NCBI RefSeq assembly: GCF_001281315.1
Contig: NZ_CP012477.1
Span: 1 to 64,000 of the forward strand
DNA: 64,000 nucleotides
Source: Arthrobacter sp. ERGS1:01
GTDB taxonomy: Bacteria; Actinomycetota; Actinomycetes; Actinomycetales; Micrococcaceae
Reading direction: 5' to 3'
The notes beneath the pieces were generated by a model, which saw nothing but the letters and a program-made list of their open reading frames with translations, did no database searches and was not told where the DNA came from. Positions 25,489 through 34,893 of the stretch are shown here, piece by piece. The number at the start of each line of letters is the position of its first letter. The stretch's first letter is position 1. Both the position numbers and the translations under genes were made by a program.

Positions 25489-27282
25489 ATGACTACACTC
25501 ACTACCGTCGCGCCGGCGACCCGGCGGATACGATCATTTGTTCACCAGATGCGAACACCGACAGGAGCCATCGCCGTTATCGGCACGGTCCTCTTGGTCG
25601 GGCTCGCAATCTTCGCTCCCGTACTTTGGGGCGCCGAAGCCAGTGCTGTCAACGTCGAGGTGATTGCTCGCGGGCCAAGTGCCGAGCACCTTCTGGGGAC
25701 CGATTCTGCTGGCCGCGACATCCTGCTCCGTACCCTGGTGGCCGCGCGTACATCATTGATGTACGGCATGCTTGCGACCCTTATCGGTGTGACACTCGGG
25801 GTGATTGTGGGCTGCCTTCCGAGCGTTCTGCCGCAGTGGATCGGCCGGCTCCTGACCGCAGCCGTCAACATGCTCGTAGCGTTTCCCGCCCTGCTTCTAA
25901 TTCTGTTCCTTGCGGTGTTTTTTGGGGAGGGTGCTACCGGGGCGGTCTTTGCGCTGGGATTGGCTATGATGCCGAGCATCGCAAGACTGTGCCAGACGAT
26001 GACCGCGAGCGTCGTTGGACGGGATTTCGTTAGCGCTGCGAAAGTCCTCGGCGTGCCGCGGACAGCGATCCTGTTCCGGCACATCGTCCCGAGCATTACT
26101 GACGTTGTTGTGGTCAATGCGACGATGGCGGCCGCCAGCAGCCTGACCGCGATGGCAGGACTGTCGTTCCTCGGGATAGGCCTGCAGGCTCCTGCGTACG
26201 ATTGGGGCCGACTTTTGTCCGAGGGTCTCGACCGCATGTATGTGTCGCCCGCGGCCGCGTTGGCGCCGGCAATTGCTGTCACCCTGGCCGGAGTCGTGCT
26301 GACCATGCTCGGTGATACGATCGGCCGCGCAGTCGGTGTGACACCAGTTATCTCGATGCGCAAGCTGGCCGGTTTGGCCACCCGATCGGCAAAGTCCGAG
26401 CCGGATAGGGAGGCGGTGCCGGATCCCGAAGCCGTTTTGTCGGTTCGCGATCTTCACGTGTCGTTCCCGGCTTTGGGCAAGTGGGTAACGCCGGTTCGCG
26501 GGGTAAGTTTCGATATTGCACGCGGAGAGCGTGTGGGAATCGTCGGGGAATCGGGTTCAGGCAAGAGCCTCACAGCCCTGGCTGTTGCTCAGCTCATCGA
26601 GTACCCAGGAAGGGTCGAGGCAGACGCCATCGTATTTGATGGGGTCGACTACGCGGGAATGAGTGAACGCGAAGTTGCGTCCCATGCCGCTGACCTGGGT
26701 CTGAAGATGTCAATGGTGTTCCAAGACCCAATGTCCTCGCTTAATCCCTCGCTCCGCGTGGGTCCGCAGGTCGCTGAGACGGCCCGCCTCCACGGTGGAG
26801 CCATTCGATCAAAGGCCAGCGATCAGGCCACTGACAGGCTAGCCGAAGTGGGCATCCAGAACCCCAAGATGCGGGCCCGCCAGTATCCGTTCCAATTCTC
26901 GGGTGGTATGCGGCAGCGCGCCATGATCGCCATGGGTTTGATGGGAACACCGAAGCTCGTCATCGCCGATGAACCCACTACAGCATTGGACGCGACGGTT
27001 CAACGCACGGTGATGCAGGTCCTGGACCGCGTTGCCGTAGAACACGGGTCAGCGGTCATGTTTATCTCACACGACATTGCACTCGTGACTGGATTCTGTG
27101 AACGGGTTCTGGTGATGTATCACGGTGAAATTGTAGAGGACATATCAAGCGCCGACCTGGTTGCAGGGAGCGCCGTTCACCCCTATACGAAGGCTTTGGT
27201 AGCCTCGATTCCCACGCTGACGACCGACCGTTCGCGTCCTATGGCTACCGTTGCCGACTTCATGAAGGAGGACAAGGCATGA
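25489..27282 (+). CDS. Fused peptide ABC transporter permease-ATPase (DppC-DppD)
   Basis: This 597-residue fusion joins the second channel subunit to the first ATPase. Residues 1-285 are a DppC-type permease (HLLGTDSAGRDILLR, then FVSAAKVLGVPRTAILFRHI and SFLGIGLQAP). Residues 320-597 are an ABC ATPase (Walker A GESGSGKS, QDPMSSLNP, signature FSGGMRQRAM, Walker B LVIADEP, and the oligopeptide-type tail HPYTKALVASIP). Such permease-ATPase fusions are known in actinobacteria. A good ribosome binding site (AGAGGA) precedes the ATG, and the stop overlaps the start of the next ATPase gene by four bases. Confidence 0.92.
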   Translation: MTTLTTVAPATRRIRSFVHQMRTPTGAIAVIGTVLLVGLAIFAPVLWGAEASAVNVEVIARGPSAEHLLGTDSAGRDILLRTLVAARTSLMYGMLATLIGVTLGVIVGCLPSVLPQWIGRLLTAAVNMLVAFPALLLILFLAVFFGEGATGAVFALGLAMMPSIARLCQTMTASVVGRDFVSAAKVLGVPRTAILFRHIVPSITDVVVVNATMAAASSLTAMAGLSFLGIGLQAPAYDWGRLLSEGLDRMYVSPAAALAPAIAVTLAGVVLTMLGDTIGRAVGVTPVISMRKLAGLATRSAKSEPDREAVPDPEAVLSVRDLHVSFPALGKWVTPVRGVSFDIARGERVGIVGESGSGKSLTALAVAQLIEYPGRVEADAIVFDGVDYAGMSEREVASHAADLGLKMSMVFQDPMSSLNPSLRVGPQVAETARLHGGAIRSKASDQATDRLAEVGIQNPKMRARQYPFQFSGGMRQRAMIAMGLMGTPKLVIADEPTTALDATVQRTVMQVLDRVAVEHGSAVMFISHDIALVTGFCERVLVMYHGEIVEDISSADLVAGSAVHPYTKALVASIPTLTTDRSRPMATVADFMKEDKA

Positions 27283-28082
27283 CTACGCTCGAGTTTCGCG
27301 ACCTGGTGGTCGATTTCGGACGTGGACCCAAAACCGTCCATGCCGTCAAAGGCGTCAGCTTCATCGTTCCCCAGGGAAGTACAGTCGGTGTTCTGGGCGA
27401 GTCAGGATCCGGGAAGTCCACAATAGCCCGTGTGGCAGTGGGGCTGGAACACGCGACCTCCGGTGACATCCTGCTCGATGGACGTTCTCTGTTGCAGTCA
27501 AACCGGGCGGGACGGATGCATCGACGCCAGGTTCAAATGGTTTTTCAGGATCCATATTCGTCACTGAACCCTCGGATGACCATCGGAGATTCAATCGCCG
27601 AGGGGCTGCATGCCAGCTACCGCAGATCCAAGCAACGAGTACCCTCGCGTCGAAAGGTAGAGGCAGAGACGCAGGAATTGCTCAGCCTTGTGGGCCTCGA
27701 TTCTTCCTACGCGGCACACTACCCTCGGCGGTTGTCGGGGGGGCAGAGGCAACGGGTCGCACTGGCTCGGGCGCTTGGCGCAAAACCGTCCGTGTTGCTT
27801 GCTGACGAGATTACCTCTGCCCTGGATGTCTCGGTACAAGGAACGGTCCTCAATCTCTTTCGCAAACTCCAGTCCGAGCTTGGCTTCACGGCGTTGTTCA
27901 TTTCGCACAACCTTGCTGTCGTCAGATATGCCTGCGACTTCGTTGCGGTAATGGACAAGGGCGATCTGGTTGAGTTCGGGCCCGTCGATGAAGTTCTCAC
28001 TACACCAAAGCACCCATCGACTCGTGCACTGATCGAAGCAGTCCCCGAGATGGGCAAACCGTTGTTCGTCCCCGCTCGGTGA
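27279..28082 (+). CDS. Peptide ABC transporter ATP-binding protein (DppF type)
   Basis: This 267-residue cytoplasmic ATPase is the second nucleotide-binding subunit of the importer. It has Walker A GESGSGKST, the Q-loop FQDPYSSLNPRMTIGD, the signature LSGGQRQRVALARAL, Walker B VLLADEITSALD and the H-loop FISHNLAVV. The tail is the short oligopeptide type (HPSTRALIEAVP). Translation is coupled to the upstream fusion gene. A hairpin at 28168-28194 lies between it and the binding-protein gene. Confidence 0.93.
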   Translation: MTTLEFRDLVVDFGRGPKTVHAVKGVSFIVPQGSTVGVLGESGSGKSTIARVAVGLEHATSGDILLDGRSLLQSNRAGRMHRRQVQMVFQDPYSSLNPRMTIGDSIAEGLHASYRRSKQRVPSRRKVEAETQELLSLVGLDSSYAAHYPRRLSGGQRQRVALARALGAKPSVLLADEITSALDVSVQGTVLNLFRKLQSELGFTALFISHNLAVVRYACDFVAVMDKGDLVEFGPVDEVLTTPKHPSTRALIEAVPEMGKPLFVPAR

Positions 28083-28167
28083 GAAGGAAGCCTCACATGC
28101 TCCACCCGGATGTCGAGGCTCGATGTCTAGGGGACGGGCCCCATCTGACGCCCGATTGCTTCCAACC

Positions 28168-28194
28168 GCCGTGGCGGCCTTCGGTGGCCACGGC
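28168..28194 (+). terminator. Hairpin between the ATPase and binding-protein genes
   Basis: Perfect 8-bp arms GCCGTGGC and GCCACGGC enclose an 11-base loop. They could act as a partial terminator or an mRNA stabiliser that sets the binding protein to a different level from the permease. No T run follows. Confidence 0.4.
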
Positions 28195-28330
28195 TCTGTG
28201 AAGAAACAACTGCAAACCCGGAGGCTTACCCGCTGAAGTGTCACCTGGGGAGCTGTTCTTCGCGCCGCACCCGGCAACACATACCCCATGCTCCCCTCGA
28301 ACGTCCTGCACACACAAAGGAAGTAGCACC

Positions 28331-29911
28331 ATGAAGTTCAAATTCCTATCCGTTCTCTCCGTTGCGGCCGCCGGAGCTCTTGTTCTGACGGCCTGCGGCC
28401 CCAACAGCAGCACAGGAACGGGCTCTTCAGCGGCTGTTGTGAGAGATGGCACCCTTAATTGGGCACTGTCGGCAGATCCTGGAAACCTGTTTCCGCAGAG
28501 TACGGCCTTTGCCGACTCGCGCCAGCTAGTTTCCTTCGGATACGACAGCCTCATCACTGTCGATGACAATGGCAAGCCCAAGCCGTGGTTGGCGGAGAAA
28601 TGGACTGCGTCATCAACAAAAGTGACGTTTACGCTCAAAGCCGGCATAACGTGCAGCGACGGTTCGCCGCTGACCGCGCAGACTGTGGCAGACAACTTCA
28701 CCTGGATCACAGATACCAAGAATGCTTCACCCGTGTTGGGTACATTTGTACCTGCGGGAATGACGGCCAAAGCAGACAATTCGGCAAGGACAGTCACGCT
28801 GACCTCCCCGACACCGAATTCATTCTTCCTCGAATTGCTTGGTCAAGTGTTCATCGCATGTGGCAAAGCGATCGCCAGCCCTGACAAGTACTCATCCGCG
28901 TTTGACGGGACCGGGCTCTACACCCTGTCCGCTGTGAAGCCAGGCGAGAGTTACACGCTGACGCGTCGTGACGATTACACCTGGGGCCCGGACGGGACCA
29001 CGTCCAAGACTGCCGGTCTTCCTAAAACCGTCACGGTCTCCGTGGTAAGTGATGACACCACGCGGGCCAACCTGCTGTTGACAGGCAGCATCAACACGGC
29101 AGCAGTCGTGGGACCAGATGCTGCCCGTCTCGATGCCAAGGGGATGTCCGGGTTGCCACTGAAATCCGGCTCAACGGAGTTGTATTTCAACCACGCTGCT
29201 TCCCGGCCAGCCTCTGACCCAGCTGTCCGCAAGGCCCTTGTCCAGAGCACCAACACCAAGGTGATGGCCGATATCATGGCCGGCGGCAAGAGCGAACCAT
29301 TCCAGTCGCTCCTGATCGGTAAGCCGACGACCTGCGCCATCGATGACGTGTACAAGTCCGCTCCAGCGTTTGATACCGCCGCAGCTGCGAAGACACTGGA
29401 CGATGCAGGGTGGAAGGTCGGAGCAGGCGGCGTTCGAAGCAAGGACGGACAGGCGCTGTCCATCAAGCTCCTGTACCGTAACAGCACCGAAAAGGCCACA
29501 GCGTTCGAGTACTTGGCCGGTGAGTGGAAGAAACTCGGCGTGGATGTAACTCTGAAGGGCGCCGATACGGCTGCGATCTCCGGTCAGCTATCCTCAGGCA
29601 CCGGAGACTGGGATGTCGTTGACTGGTACGTAGGGGCGCCGTTCCCGACGATGCTCGTCCCGTCCTTCAGCGGGCCCGGATCGACCAATTTCTCGAAGAT
29701 CAACAACTCCACCTACAACGAGCACGTCATTCTTGCCAGCAACAAGCTCGGCACCCAAGGATGCCCGGATTGGCAGATTGCGGAGCGCGCCCTGGTATCA
29801 GACGCCGACGTCCTTGGTATCGGGTGGATCAACAACACCACATATACAAAAGGGTTCACCGCGACTCGGTCACTCCAGATCGAACCGTGGTCGATTCGGC
29901 AGTCGGGCTAA
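28331..29911 (+). CDS. Peptide ABC transporter substrate-binding lipoprotein (SBP family 5)
   Basis: This protein of about 526 residues is the extracellular receptor of the importer. The ATG at 28331 is chosen because AAAGGAAG lies just before it and a lipoprotein signal follows: MKFKFLS, a hydrophobic core, and the lipobox LTAC with the acylated Cys at about residue 20. A Ser/Thr/Gly linker leads to the family 5 fold (YDSLITVDDNGKPKPWLAEKW, SKVTFTLKAGITCSDGSPLTA, YTLTRRDDYTWG). The ligand is probably a small peptide, judging from the peptidase genes that follow. A terminator-like hairpin lies just after the stop. Confidence 0.9.
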   Translation: MKFKFLSVLSVAAAGALVLTACGPNSSTGTGSSAAVVRDGTLNWALSADPGNLFPQSTAFADSRQLVSFGYDSLITVDDNGKPKPWLAEKWTASSTKVTFTLKAGITCSDGSPLTAQTVADNFTWITDTKNASPVLGTFVPAGMTAKADNSARTVTLTSPTPNSFFLELLGQVFIACGKAIASPDKYSSAFDGTGLYTLSAVKPGESYTLTRRDDYTWGPDGTTSKTAGLPKTVTVSVVSDDTTRANLLLTGSINTAAVVGPDAARLDAKGMSGLPLKSGSTELYFNHAASRPASDPAVRKALVQSTNTKVMADIMAGGKSEPFQSLLIGKPTTCAIDDVYKSAPAFDTAAAAKTLDDAGWKVGAGGVRSKDGQALSIKLLYRNSTEKATAFEYLAGEWKKLGVDVTLKGADTAAISGQLSSGTGDWDVVDWYVGAPFPTMLVPSFSGPGSTNFSKINNSTYNEHVILASNKLGTQGCPDWQIAERALVSDADVLGIGWINNTTYTKGFTATRSLQIEPWSIRQSG

Positions 29912-29923
29912 TCACGACGGCAC

Positions 29924-29949
29924 CGTGGCCCGGCACAGTCCGGGCCACG
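29924..29949 (+). terminator. Hairpin after the binding-protein gene
   Basis: Ten-base perfect arms CGTGGCCCGG and CCGGGCCACG enclose a 6-base loop, 12 bases after the stop codon. It probably ends or dampens transcription before the peptidase genes. Confidence 0.55.
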
Positions 29950-29983
29950 TTCTATGGCACCTACTCACATAAGGATCAGCAAA

Positions 29984-31378
29984 ATGGCATTCCAACTCCT
30001 CGACGATTTTCTTGCCTCGCAGGCATGGCAGAACCGGATCGATGCTCTGGCAAAAAAGTACTCCGTACCTGGTGTGCAGGTGGGGGTGATCGCATTGGAC
30101 GGCGAGGGTCGACCAGACATGCGTGTCATGACCACGGGCGTGACGAGTCTTGCAACCGGAATTGAGGTAACTCCCGACACACTCTTCCAATACGGATCCA
30201 TCAGCAAAGTCTGGACAACGACGCTGATCATGCAGCTCGTCGATGAAGGCAAACTGACACTGGAGACTCCTGTGGTGGAGATCCTGCCGGAGTTCTCCAT
30301 CGCCGATATCGCGAACACCAAAAAAATCACAATCCGCCATCTCCTGACCCATACCAGCGGCATAGATGGAGATCTGTTTACCGATACCGGCGACAACGAC
30401 GACTGCGTGGAGAAATATGTTGATGAACTTGCCACCGCCATCAGCGTCACTCCGGCCGGCGGTCAGCTAAGCTACAGCAACTCGGCATTTACAGTCGCCG
30501 GCCGGATTATCGAAGTCCTGCGTGGCAAGCCATGGGACGACGTCGTCGTGGAGAGGCTTGTCCGGCCGCTCGGGTTAACGCACCTCATTACCCGGACGAA
30601 AGAGGCGCCGCTGTTCAGTACCGCCGTCGGTCACCTCGCCAATCCAGACACTGCATCAGCAGACAAGGTTATTCCCGCGACCCGATGGATGCTGCCACGA
30701 TCCATCGGACCCGCCGGCAGCATCACCGGCTCCATGTCGTCGCTACTGAAATTCGCGGCGGCCCATCTGCGGGATGGCTTGGCGCTGAGCGGAGAACGCA
30801 TACTGTCCGTGGAGTCCACGAGGCTCATGCGGGCACCACAGTTTGATCTGACTGCGGTCTCGACAGTGGACCAAGCCTGGGGGCTGGGCTGGGTTCTATC
30901 GGATTGGGGAACTGTGAGGTCGGCCTATCATGGCGGAGCGACGATCGGGCAGATCGCCCGACTTCAAACGTTTCCGCAACTGCAAATGGCGATCGCAGTG
31001 TTGACGAACTCGCGCGGAGGCTCGGGGCTGGCTGAGGAGATCGAGACTGCAATCAGTGTCGAACTGGGGTTGGCCGTCCCCAAGCCTGTGGCTGAGTCGC
31101 CTGCCGAATCATGCGACCTGACACAGATTCTGGGGACCTATGAGTCGACGTCCAACAGCTATGAGCTGGCCCTTGATGATGGCCGGTACTACCTCACCGC
31201 CATCGAGAAAGCGGATGTCAACGGTGAGCCGCAAGCTCCACCGTTTCCAGTCGTTCCTTTGTCAAACACCAGGTTCCTCATTGAAATGGACGGAAAGTCA
31301 TACGAATTTACCCATCTCCTGCTTGACGGAAACCGCTATCTCTACAGCACCCGCTTGTACAAACTCACGAGCGACTAG
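29984..31378 (+). CDS. S12 serine peptidase / D-aminopeptidase-like (module A)
   Basis: This 464-residue member of the class C beta-lactamase/DD-peptidase clan (MEROPS S12) has the three active-site motifs: SISK (Ser72-Lys75), YSN (Tyr164-Asn166) and HGG (His316-Gly318). The HxG form is that of D-aminopeptidases and esterases and not the KTG of true beta-lactamases. A smaller C-terminal domain follows (about 365-464). No signal peptide is seen, so it should act on imported peptides in the cytoplasm. ATG at 29984 has AAGGAT upstream. It is the close paralogue of the gene at 36731 and is followed by a strong hairpin. The substrate is inferred to be peptides with D-residues. Confidence 0.85.
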   Translation: MAFQLLDDFLASQAWQNRIDALAKKYSVPGVQVGVIALDGEGRPDMRVMTTGVTSLATGIEVTPDTLFQYGSISKVWTTTLIMQLVDEGKLTLETPVVEILPEFSIADIANTKKITIRHLLTHTSGIDGDLFTDTGDNDDCVEKYVDELATAISVTPAGGQLSYSNSAFTVAGRIIEVLRGKPWDDVVVERLVRPLGLTHLITRTKEAPLFSTAVGHLANPDTASADKVIPATRWMLPRSIGPAGSITGSMSSLLKFAAAHLRDGLALSGERILSVESTRLMRAPQFDLTAVSTVDQAWGLGWVLSDWGTVRSAYHGGATIGQIARLQTFPQLQMAIAVLTNSRGGSGLAEEIETAISVELGLAVPKPVAESPAESCDLTQILGTYESTSNSYELALDDGRYYLTAIEKADVNGEPQAPPFPVVPLSNTRFLIEMDGKSYEFTHLLLDGNRYLYSTRLYKLTSD

Positions 31379-31382
31379 ACGT

Positions 31383-31422
31383 TGTGCTGGGCTGGGCCAC
31401 ATCAGTCGCCCAGCCCAGCACA
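31383..31422 (+). terminator. Strong hairpin after the module A S12 gene
   Basis: Perfect arms of at least 14 bp (GTGCTGGGCTGGGC / GCCCAGCCCAGCAC) enclose a 10-base loop, four bases after the stop codon. The paralogous S12 gene has an equivalent hairpin at 38150-38182. Confidence 0.7.
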
Positions 31423-31441
31423 TATCCCAGGAGTCACATCC

Positions 31442-31930
31442 ATGGCACAACCAAATCTTCTTGATGCCGCCAGCGCACGCCGGCCACAGCTGATTGTGGA
31501 CTCGCTCGCCCATATCGCATGCTAGTCGCCGTCCGACGATGCCCAGGCTTTGGAATGATAGGCGCGAATCATGGGGACTCTCGGTCAGGTTCTTCCAGGA
31601 CAGAAACCGGAGATCGTCCGCGAGACACTTACTGGCCAGTCGGCACACTCGAGCGGAATCCTGCCAGCGTCATGAAGGACCAGATGCGGTGGCTCGGCTG
31701 CCTCGATATGAAGGTGGGCATAGTTCAAACCCTTGCGGCTGATGCCTCTGGCGAACTGGACAGGCAGCTGGGGAGCGTACAGCAATCGAGCGAGTCGACG
31801 TCGAGTCAATTCCTCAACGAACCACCCTCCCGGCTGAATTTGTGGGCAGGCTCTTGTCAGGCCAATGGCACTGGCAGTGCCCGGCATCAGAAACAAAACT
31901 GCAACTTTCCAACGCGTTCTGCTGTTTTAG
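31442..31930 (+). pseudogene. Degraded M20 peptidase (module A remnant)
   Basis: An ATG at 31442 with AGGAG upstream starts a frame that reads like an M20 N-terminus but stops at 31523-31525. That TAG sits exactly where the intact M20 gene at 35391 has the Glu of ETESPS: the next codons read SPSDDAQALE before two more stops. In a shifted frame the metal-site sequences remain visible, RDTYWPVGTLERNP and LDMKVGIVQTLA, matching HDTVWPHGTLARHP and FDMKVGVVMSF of the intact gene. A trace of the GDEEIGS region follows. Large parts are deleted. It is not functional. Confidence 0.8.
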
Positions 31931-31957
31931 AGAACAATCGAATTGAAGAAGACCTCA

Positions 31958-33055
31958 ATGAAAGTGGAACACCACATGCAATCTTCTAACACTCAGCCCC
32001 CGGCCCTACGCCATCCTGAAGCCATAAGGGCATTCGGCCTTGCCCCTCTAATCGACGGTCATAACGATCTCGCGCACGCAGCACGGGGCGCGGCGAACTA
32101 CTCAGTCGACGGGCTCGAGAAGGACTCCATTTTTCAAACCGACATCGGAAAGCTGCGCGGTGGCGGAGTCGGTGCGCAGTTCTGGTCCGTTTACGCTCCA
32201 GGGGAAATACCTGAAGCAGATGCCGTGCAATTCACGTTTGAACAAATCGACTTCATCTACCGGATGATCCGCCGGTATCCGCAGACCTTTGAGCTTGCTC
32301 GCACAGGAGGCGATGTTCGACGTATCTGGCAGAAGGGAGGTATCGCGTCTTTACTGGGAGCCGAAGGCGGACATAGCATCGGCAGTTCCCTGGGCGTTCT
32401 AAGAATGATGGCACGGCTCGGACTTAGATACATGACCCTGACACACAATTCAAATACTTCATGGGCGGATTCCGCGACGGATAGTCCGGTTCATGGAGGA
32501 CTCACCGACTTTGGCCGGGAGGTCGTTAGAGAGATGAATGCCCTAGGCGTGCTAGTCGATCTTTCCCATGTCTCGCCTGACACGATGCGCGATGCGATAA
32601 GGACATCTTCTGCACCCGTCATTTTCAGTCACTCCTCATGCAGGGCTCTCTGTGATCACCCGCGAAACGTGCCAGATGACGTGCTCCGTTCCTTGACTGA
32701 CAATGGTGGTGTCATTATGGTCGCCTTCGTACCGATGTTCCTCGATGAGGAATACAGGAGCTGGTTTGACGGGGGTCGCAATGGTCCCCGACCCCCAGTG
32801 ACGGTCGAGCACGTGGTCAAGCACATTGAGCATGCCCGAGACATCGCTGGCATCGACCATGTGGGTCTGGGAAGCGACTTCGACGGATTCGGTGATTTCC
32901 CTGACGGCTTGCAAGACACTACGGGTTTCGCTGTGCTAATTGACCGGCTTGCTGAGCGTGGTTGGACCTCGGCCGAACTAGCCAAATTGATGGGCGATAA
33001 CTTGCTGCGCGTTCTGGACGCTACCAGCACTGAATCGGTGTCGTCGACGCAGTAG
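31958..33055 (+). CDS. Membrane-dipeptidase family M19 peptidase (module A)
   Basis: This zinc dipeptidase of about 365 residues is of the renal dipeptidase family, which cleaves dipeptides and tolerates a D-residue at the C-terminal position. The ligands are all present: His35 and Asp37 (DGHND), Glu136 (GAEGGHS), His204 (DLSHVS), His225 (FSHSS) and Asp307 (GSDFDG). No signal peptide is seen, so it is cytoplasmic like other bacterial forms. ATG at 31958 has a purine-rich GAAGAAGA upstream; a TTG 15 bases earlier is the alternative. It is preceded by the M20 remnant. Its paralogue at 38794 is broken, so this is the working copy. Confidence 0.9.
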   Translation: MKVEHHMQSSNTQPPALRHPEAIRAFGLAPLIDGHNDLAHAARGAANYSVDGLEKDSIFQTDIGKLRGGGVGAQFWSVYAPGEIPEADAVQFTFEQIDFIYRMIRRYPQTFELARTGGDVRRIWQKGGIASLLGAEGGHSIGSSLGVLRMMARLGLRYMTLTHNSNTSWADSATDSPVHGGLTDFGREVVREMNALGVLVDLSHVSPDTMRDAIRTSSAPVIFSHSSCRALCDHPRNVPDDVLRSLTDNGGVIMVAFVPMFLDEEYRSWFDGGRNGPRPPVTVEHVVKHIEHARDIAGIDHVGLGSDFDGFGDFPDGLQDTTGFAVLIDRLAERGWTSAELAKLMGDNLLRVLDATSTESVSSTQ

Positions 33056-33249
33056 GTGGTACCCGGCTTTGTCCCCGGTTGGTGCAAGTCTGCCCGGAAT
33101 TCGCTCGAACGAGCGACGGTTGCGGGCACTTGCCACACCGGCCCTTTTGATCAGCGATCCCACGAATTTCCGCCCGCAAGCAAGGCGTTTCTTGATGCCT
33201 TCGAGGCAACGCACCGGGGTGTAGTCTGCTCGCGAACGCTTCCTCGCGG

Positions 33250-34893
33250 TCAGCCAACATCGCGCAGCCGCCGGCTTAGTCGAAATTCGAGCATGGCCGC
33301 GAACCGCTCGTCAGGGTCGTTAAGGTTTATCTGCGCAATCTGTGCGGCGCGACGAAGGCGGTACCGGAAGGTATTGCGGTGCAAGTCCAGCGCCGCTGAC
33401 GCGCTCAGGGCGTTCCCGAAACTGTCCAACCATAGCTCGAGTGCTTCTTCCAGAGAGGTACCGTGTTCGCTATCGTATTGACGGATTCGGGCGACAGGGC
33501 CATCAACGAGGCCGCCCTCATTTCGCAATTGGTCACCTATATCCAGTAGTAGCGCGTCCATTTGGAGATCGGTGAATAGTGCGACCCGGCTTCCATGGCC
33601 CAGTTTCAGGACGCGCATACTTCTGTCTACATCATTGCGGGATCGGGCAAGCTCCGTCGGATCAGCGGAGTCCGCACTGCGACCAATCCCGATGACGGCG
33701 CCGCCGGCTCTGTTCGGTGTCCGGTCGAGGAAATCTTTCGAAACCCGCTGTGCCATCTGTAGTAGGTTTGTGGCGCCCTGTCGTGTCATCGCAGGCATGA
33801 TCGCGTAGCACACGTCGCCGACGAGCGCGGCTACAGCTCCCGGAGCAGCTACCGAAAGATGAAATGCAAATGCTTGAGCGGTCCGTTCCAGGAACTGTTG
33901 GCGTGTTTGATCAGATGACGACTCATCGGCCGTATCGCCAGGCAGGGACAGGCCAAGCACCGCTACTGTCCGTTGTGCGAGGCGCAGCCGCTCAATGGCC
34001 CCTAATGCGGCCGGTCCGGACGCCAAAGCGGATGCGATGAGATCTGCCCGAACCTGACGATCAACATCCGAGCTCACCCTGTCACGCAACAGTTGAAGTG
34101 CAACGACCTTCGCGGCATCAACGAGAATCTGTTCTTTTTCGGGACTCAATGGATTCCGAACAGCGACCCAGATGGAACCGAGTACTTGATTTCCGGCTCG
34201 TATCGCAATCGCAACTCGGGGGAGCCCGGCTGCTCCCAAAATTTGGGGGGTGTCGAAGAACACTGGTTTCTCACTGGAGTACAGACGCTTGAAAACGCCG
34301 GCCCGTTCCTGGGCTTGTCTGTTGTGTTGGGGGACTGCACGTCCCAGAATCGCCTCGATTCGTGCTTGGTCGGCTTCATCCTGGCGGCCAGAGAATGCCA
34401 GGACCTGGGAGGTGCGGTCTTCGATAGTAATTGGCGCGTCGAGGAGTGCCCCGATGGCGTTGGCCAGAGCGAATGTGTCCTCCGCCTGCAGCCCGGCCAC
34501 GCGTTCCTCCGTGCCGGCGCTGGAGGCCAGCAGGGATCGCAGAAGAACAACGAGTTGGGTCCACGTCGCTCCAGCTGAAAGACCGAGCAGGACGACGCCA
34601 CTTCGTTCAATGGTGGCGCGCAACTCAGCCGGAAGGTTAAGCGGCGAACGAAGCACCAAGGCGGGGATCTGGCTCGCGACGGCGCGATCGATCAATCCCG
34701 GCAGATGTTCTACGTCAGCACCGGTGCACAGAAGCACGGCGCCGGGTTGCAGCTCCGCCTGTTCGCGCGGTTCGTCGATGGCAACGTCAGTGACCAGGGC
34801 AGCCTGATCGATGTTGCCGGCAACCACCTCCAACAGTGTGCCTGCCAGATTGCTCACGACTCTTTCAAGTCGGATTCCGTGACTAATCATCAT
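33250..34893 (-). CDS. PucR/CdaR-family transcriptional regulator
   Basis: This regulator of about 547 residues has a PucR N-terminal domain (LERVVSNLAGTLLEVV onward), a middle GAF/CdaR-like section, and a C-terminal PucR helix-turn-helix (SASAALDLHRNTFRYRLRR). Members often activate catabolic genes for nitrogen compounds. It is encoded on the opposite strand between the module A peptidases and the intact M20 gene, about 500 bases from the latter's start, so it probably controls the surrounding peptide genes. The frame is open to 35037, but the region before the Met at 34893 does not resemble the family. Confidence 0.85.
   Translation of the reverse strand: MMISHGIRLERVVSNLAGTLLEVVAGNIDQAALVTDVAIDEPREQAELQPGAVLLCTGADVEHLPGLIDRAVASQIPALVLRSPLNLPAELRATIERSGVVLLGLSAGATWTQLVVLLRSLLASSAGTEERVAGLQAEDTFALANAIGALLDAPITIEDRTSQVLAFSGRQDEADQARIEAILGRAVPQHNRQAQERAGVFKRLYSSEKPVFFDTPQILGAAGLPRVAIAIRAGNQVLGSIWVAVRNPLSPEKEQILVDAAKVVALQLLRDRVSSDVDRQVRADLIASALASGPAALGAIERLRLAQRTVAVLGLSLPGDTADESSSDQTRQQFLERTAQAFAFHLSVAAPGAVAALVGDVCYAIMPAMTRQGATNLLQMAQRVSKDFLDRTPNRAGGAVIGIGRSADSADPTELARSRNDVDRSMRVLKLGHGSRVALFTDLQMDALLLDIGDQLRNEGGLVDGPVARIRQYDSEHGTSLEEALELWLDSFGNALSASAALDLHRNTFRYRLRRAAQIAQINLNDPDERFAAMLEFRLSRRLRDVG

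Noticed and set aside
29984..31378. Calling the S12 proteins beta-lactamases
   Set aside because: The third motif is HxG, not KTG, there is no signal peptide, and the context is peptide catabolism.
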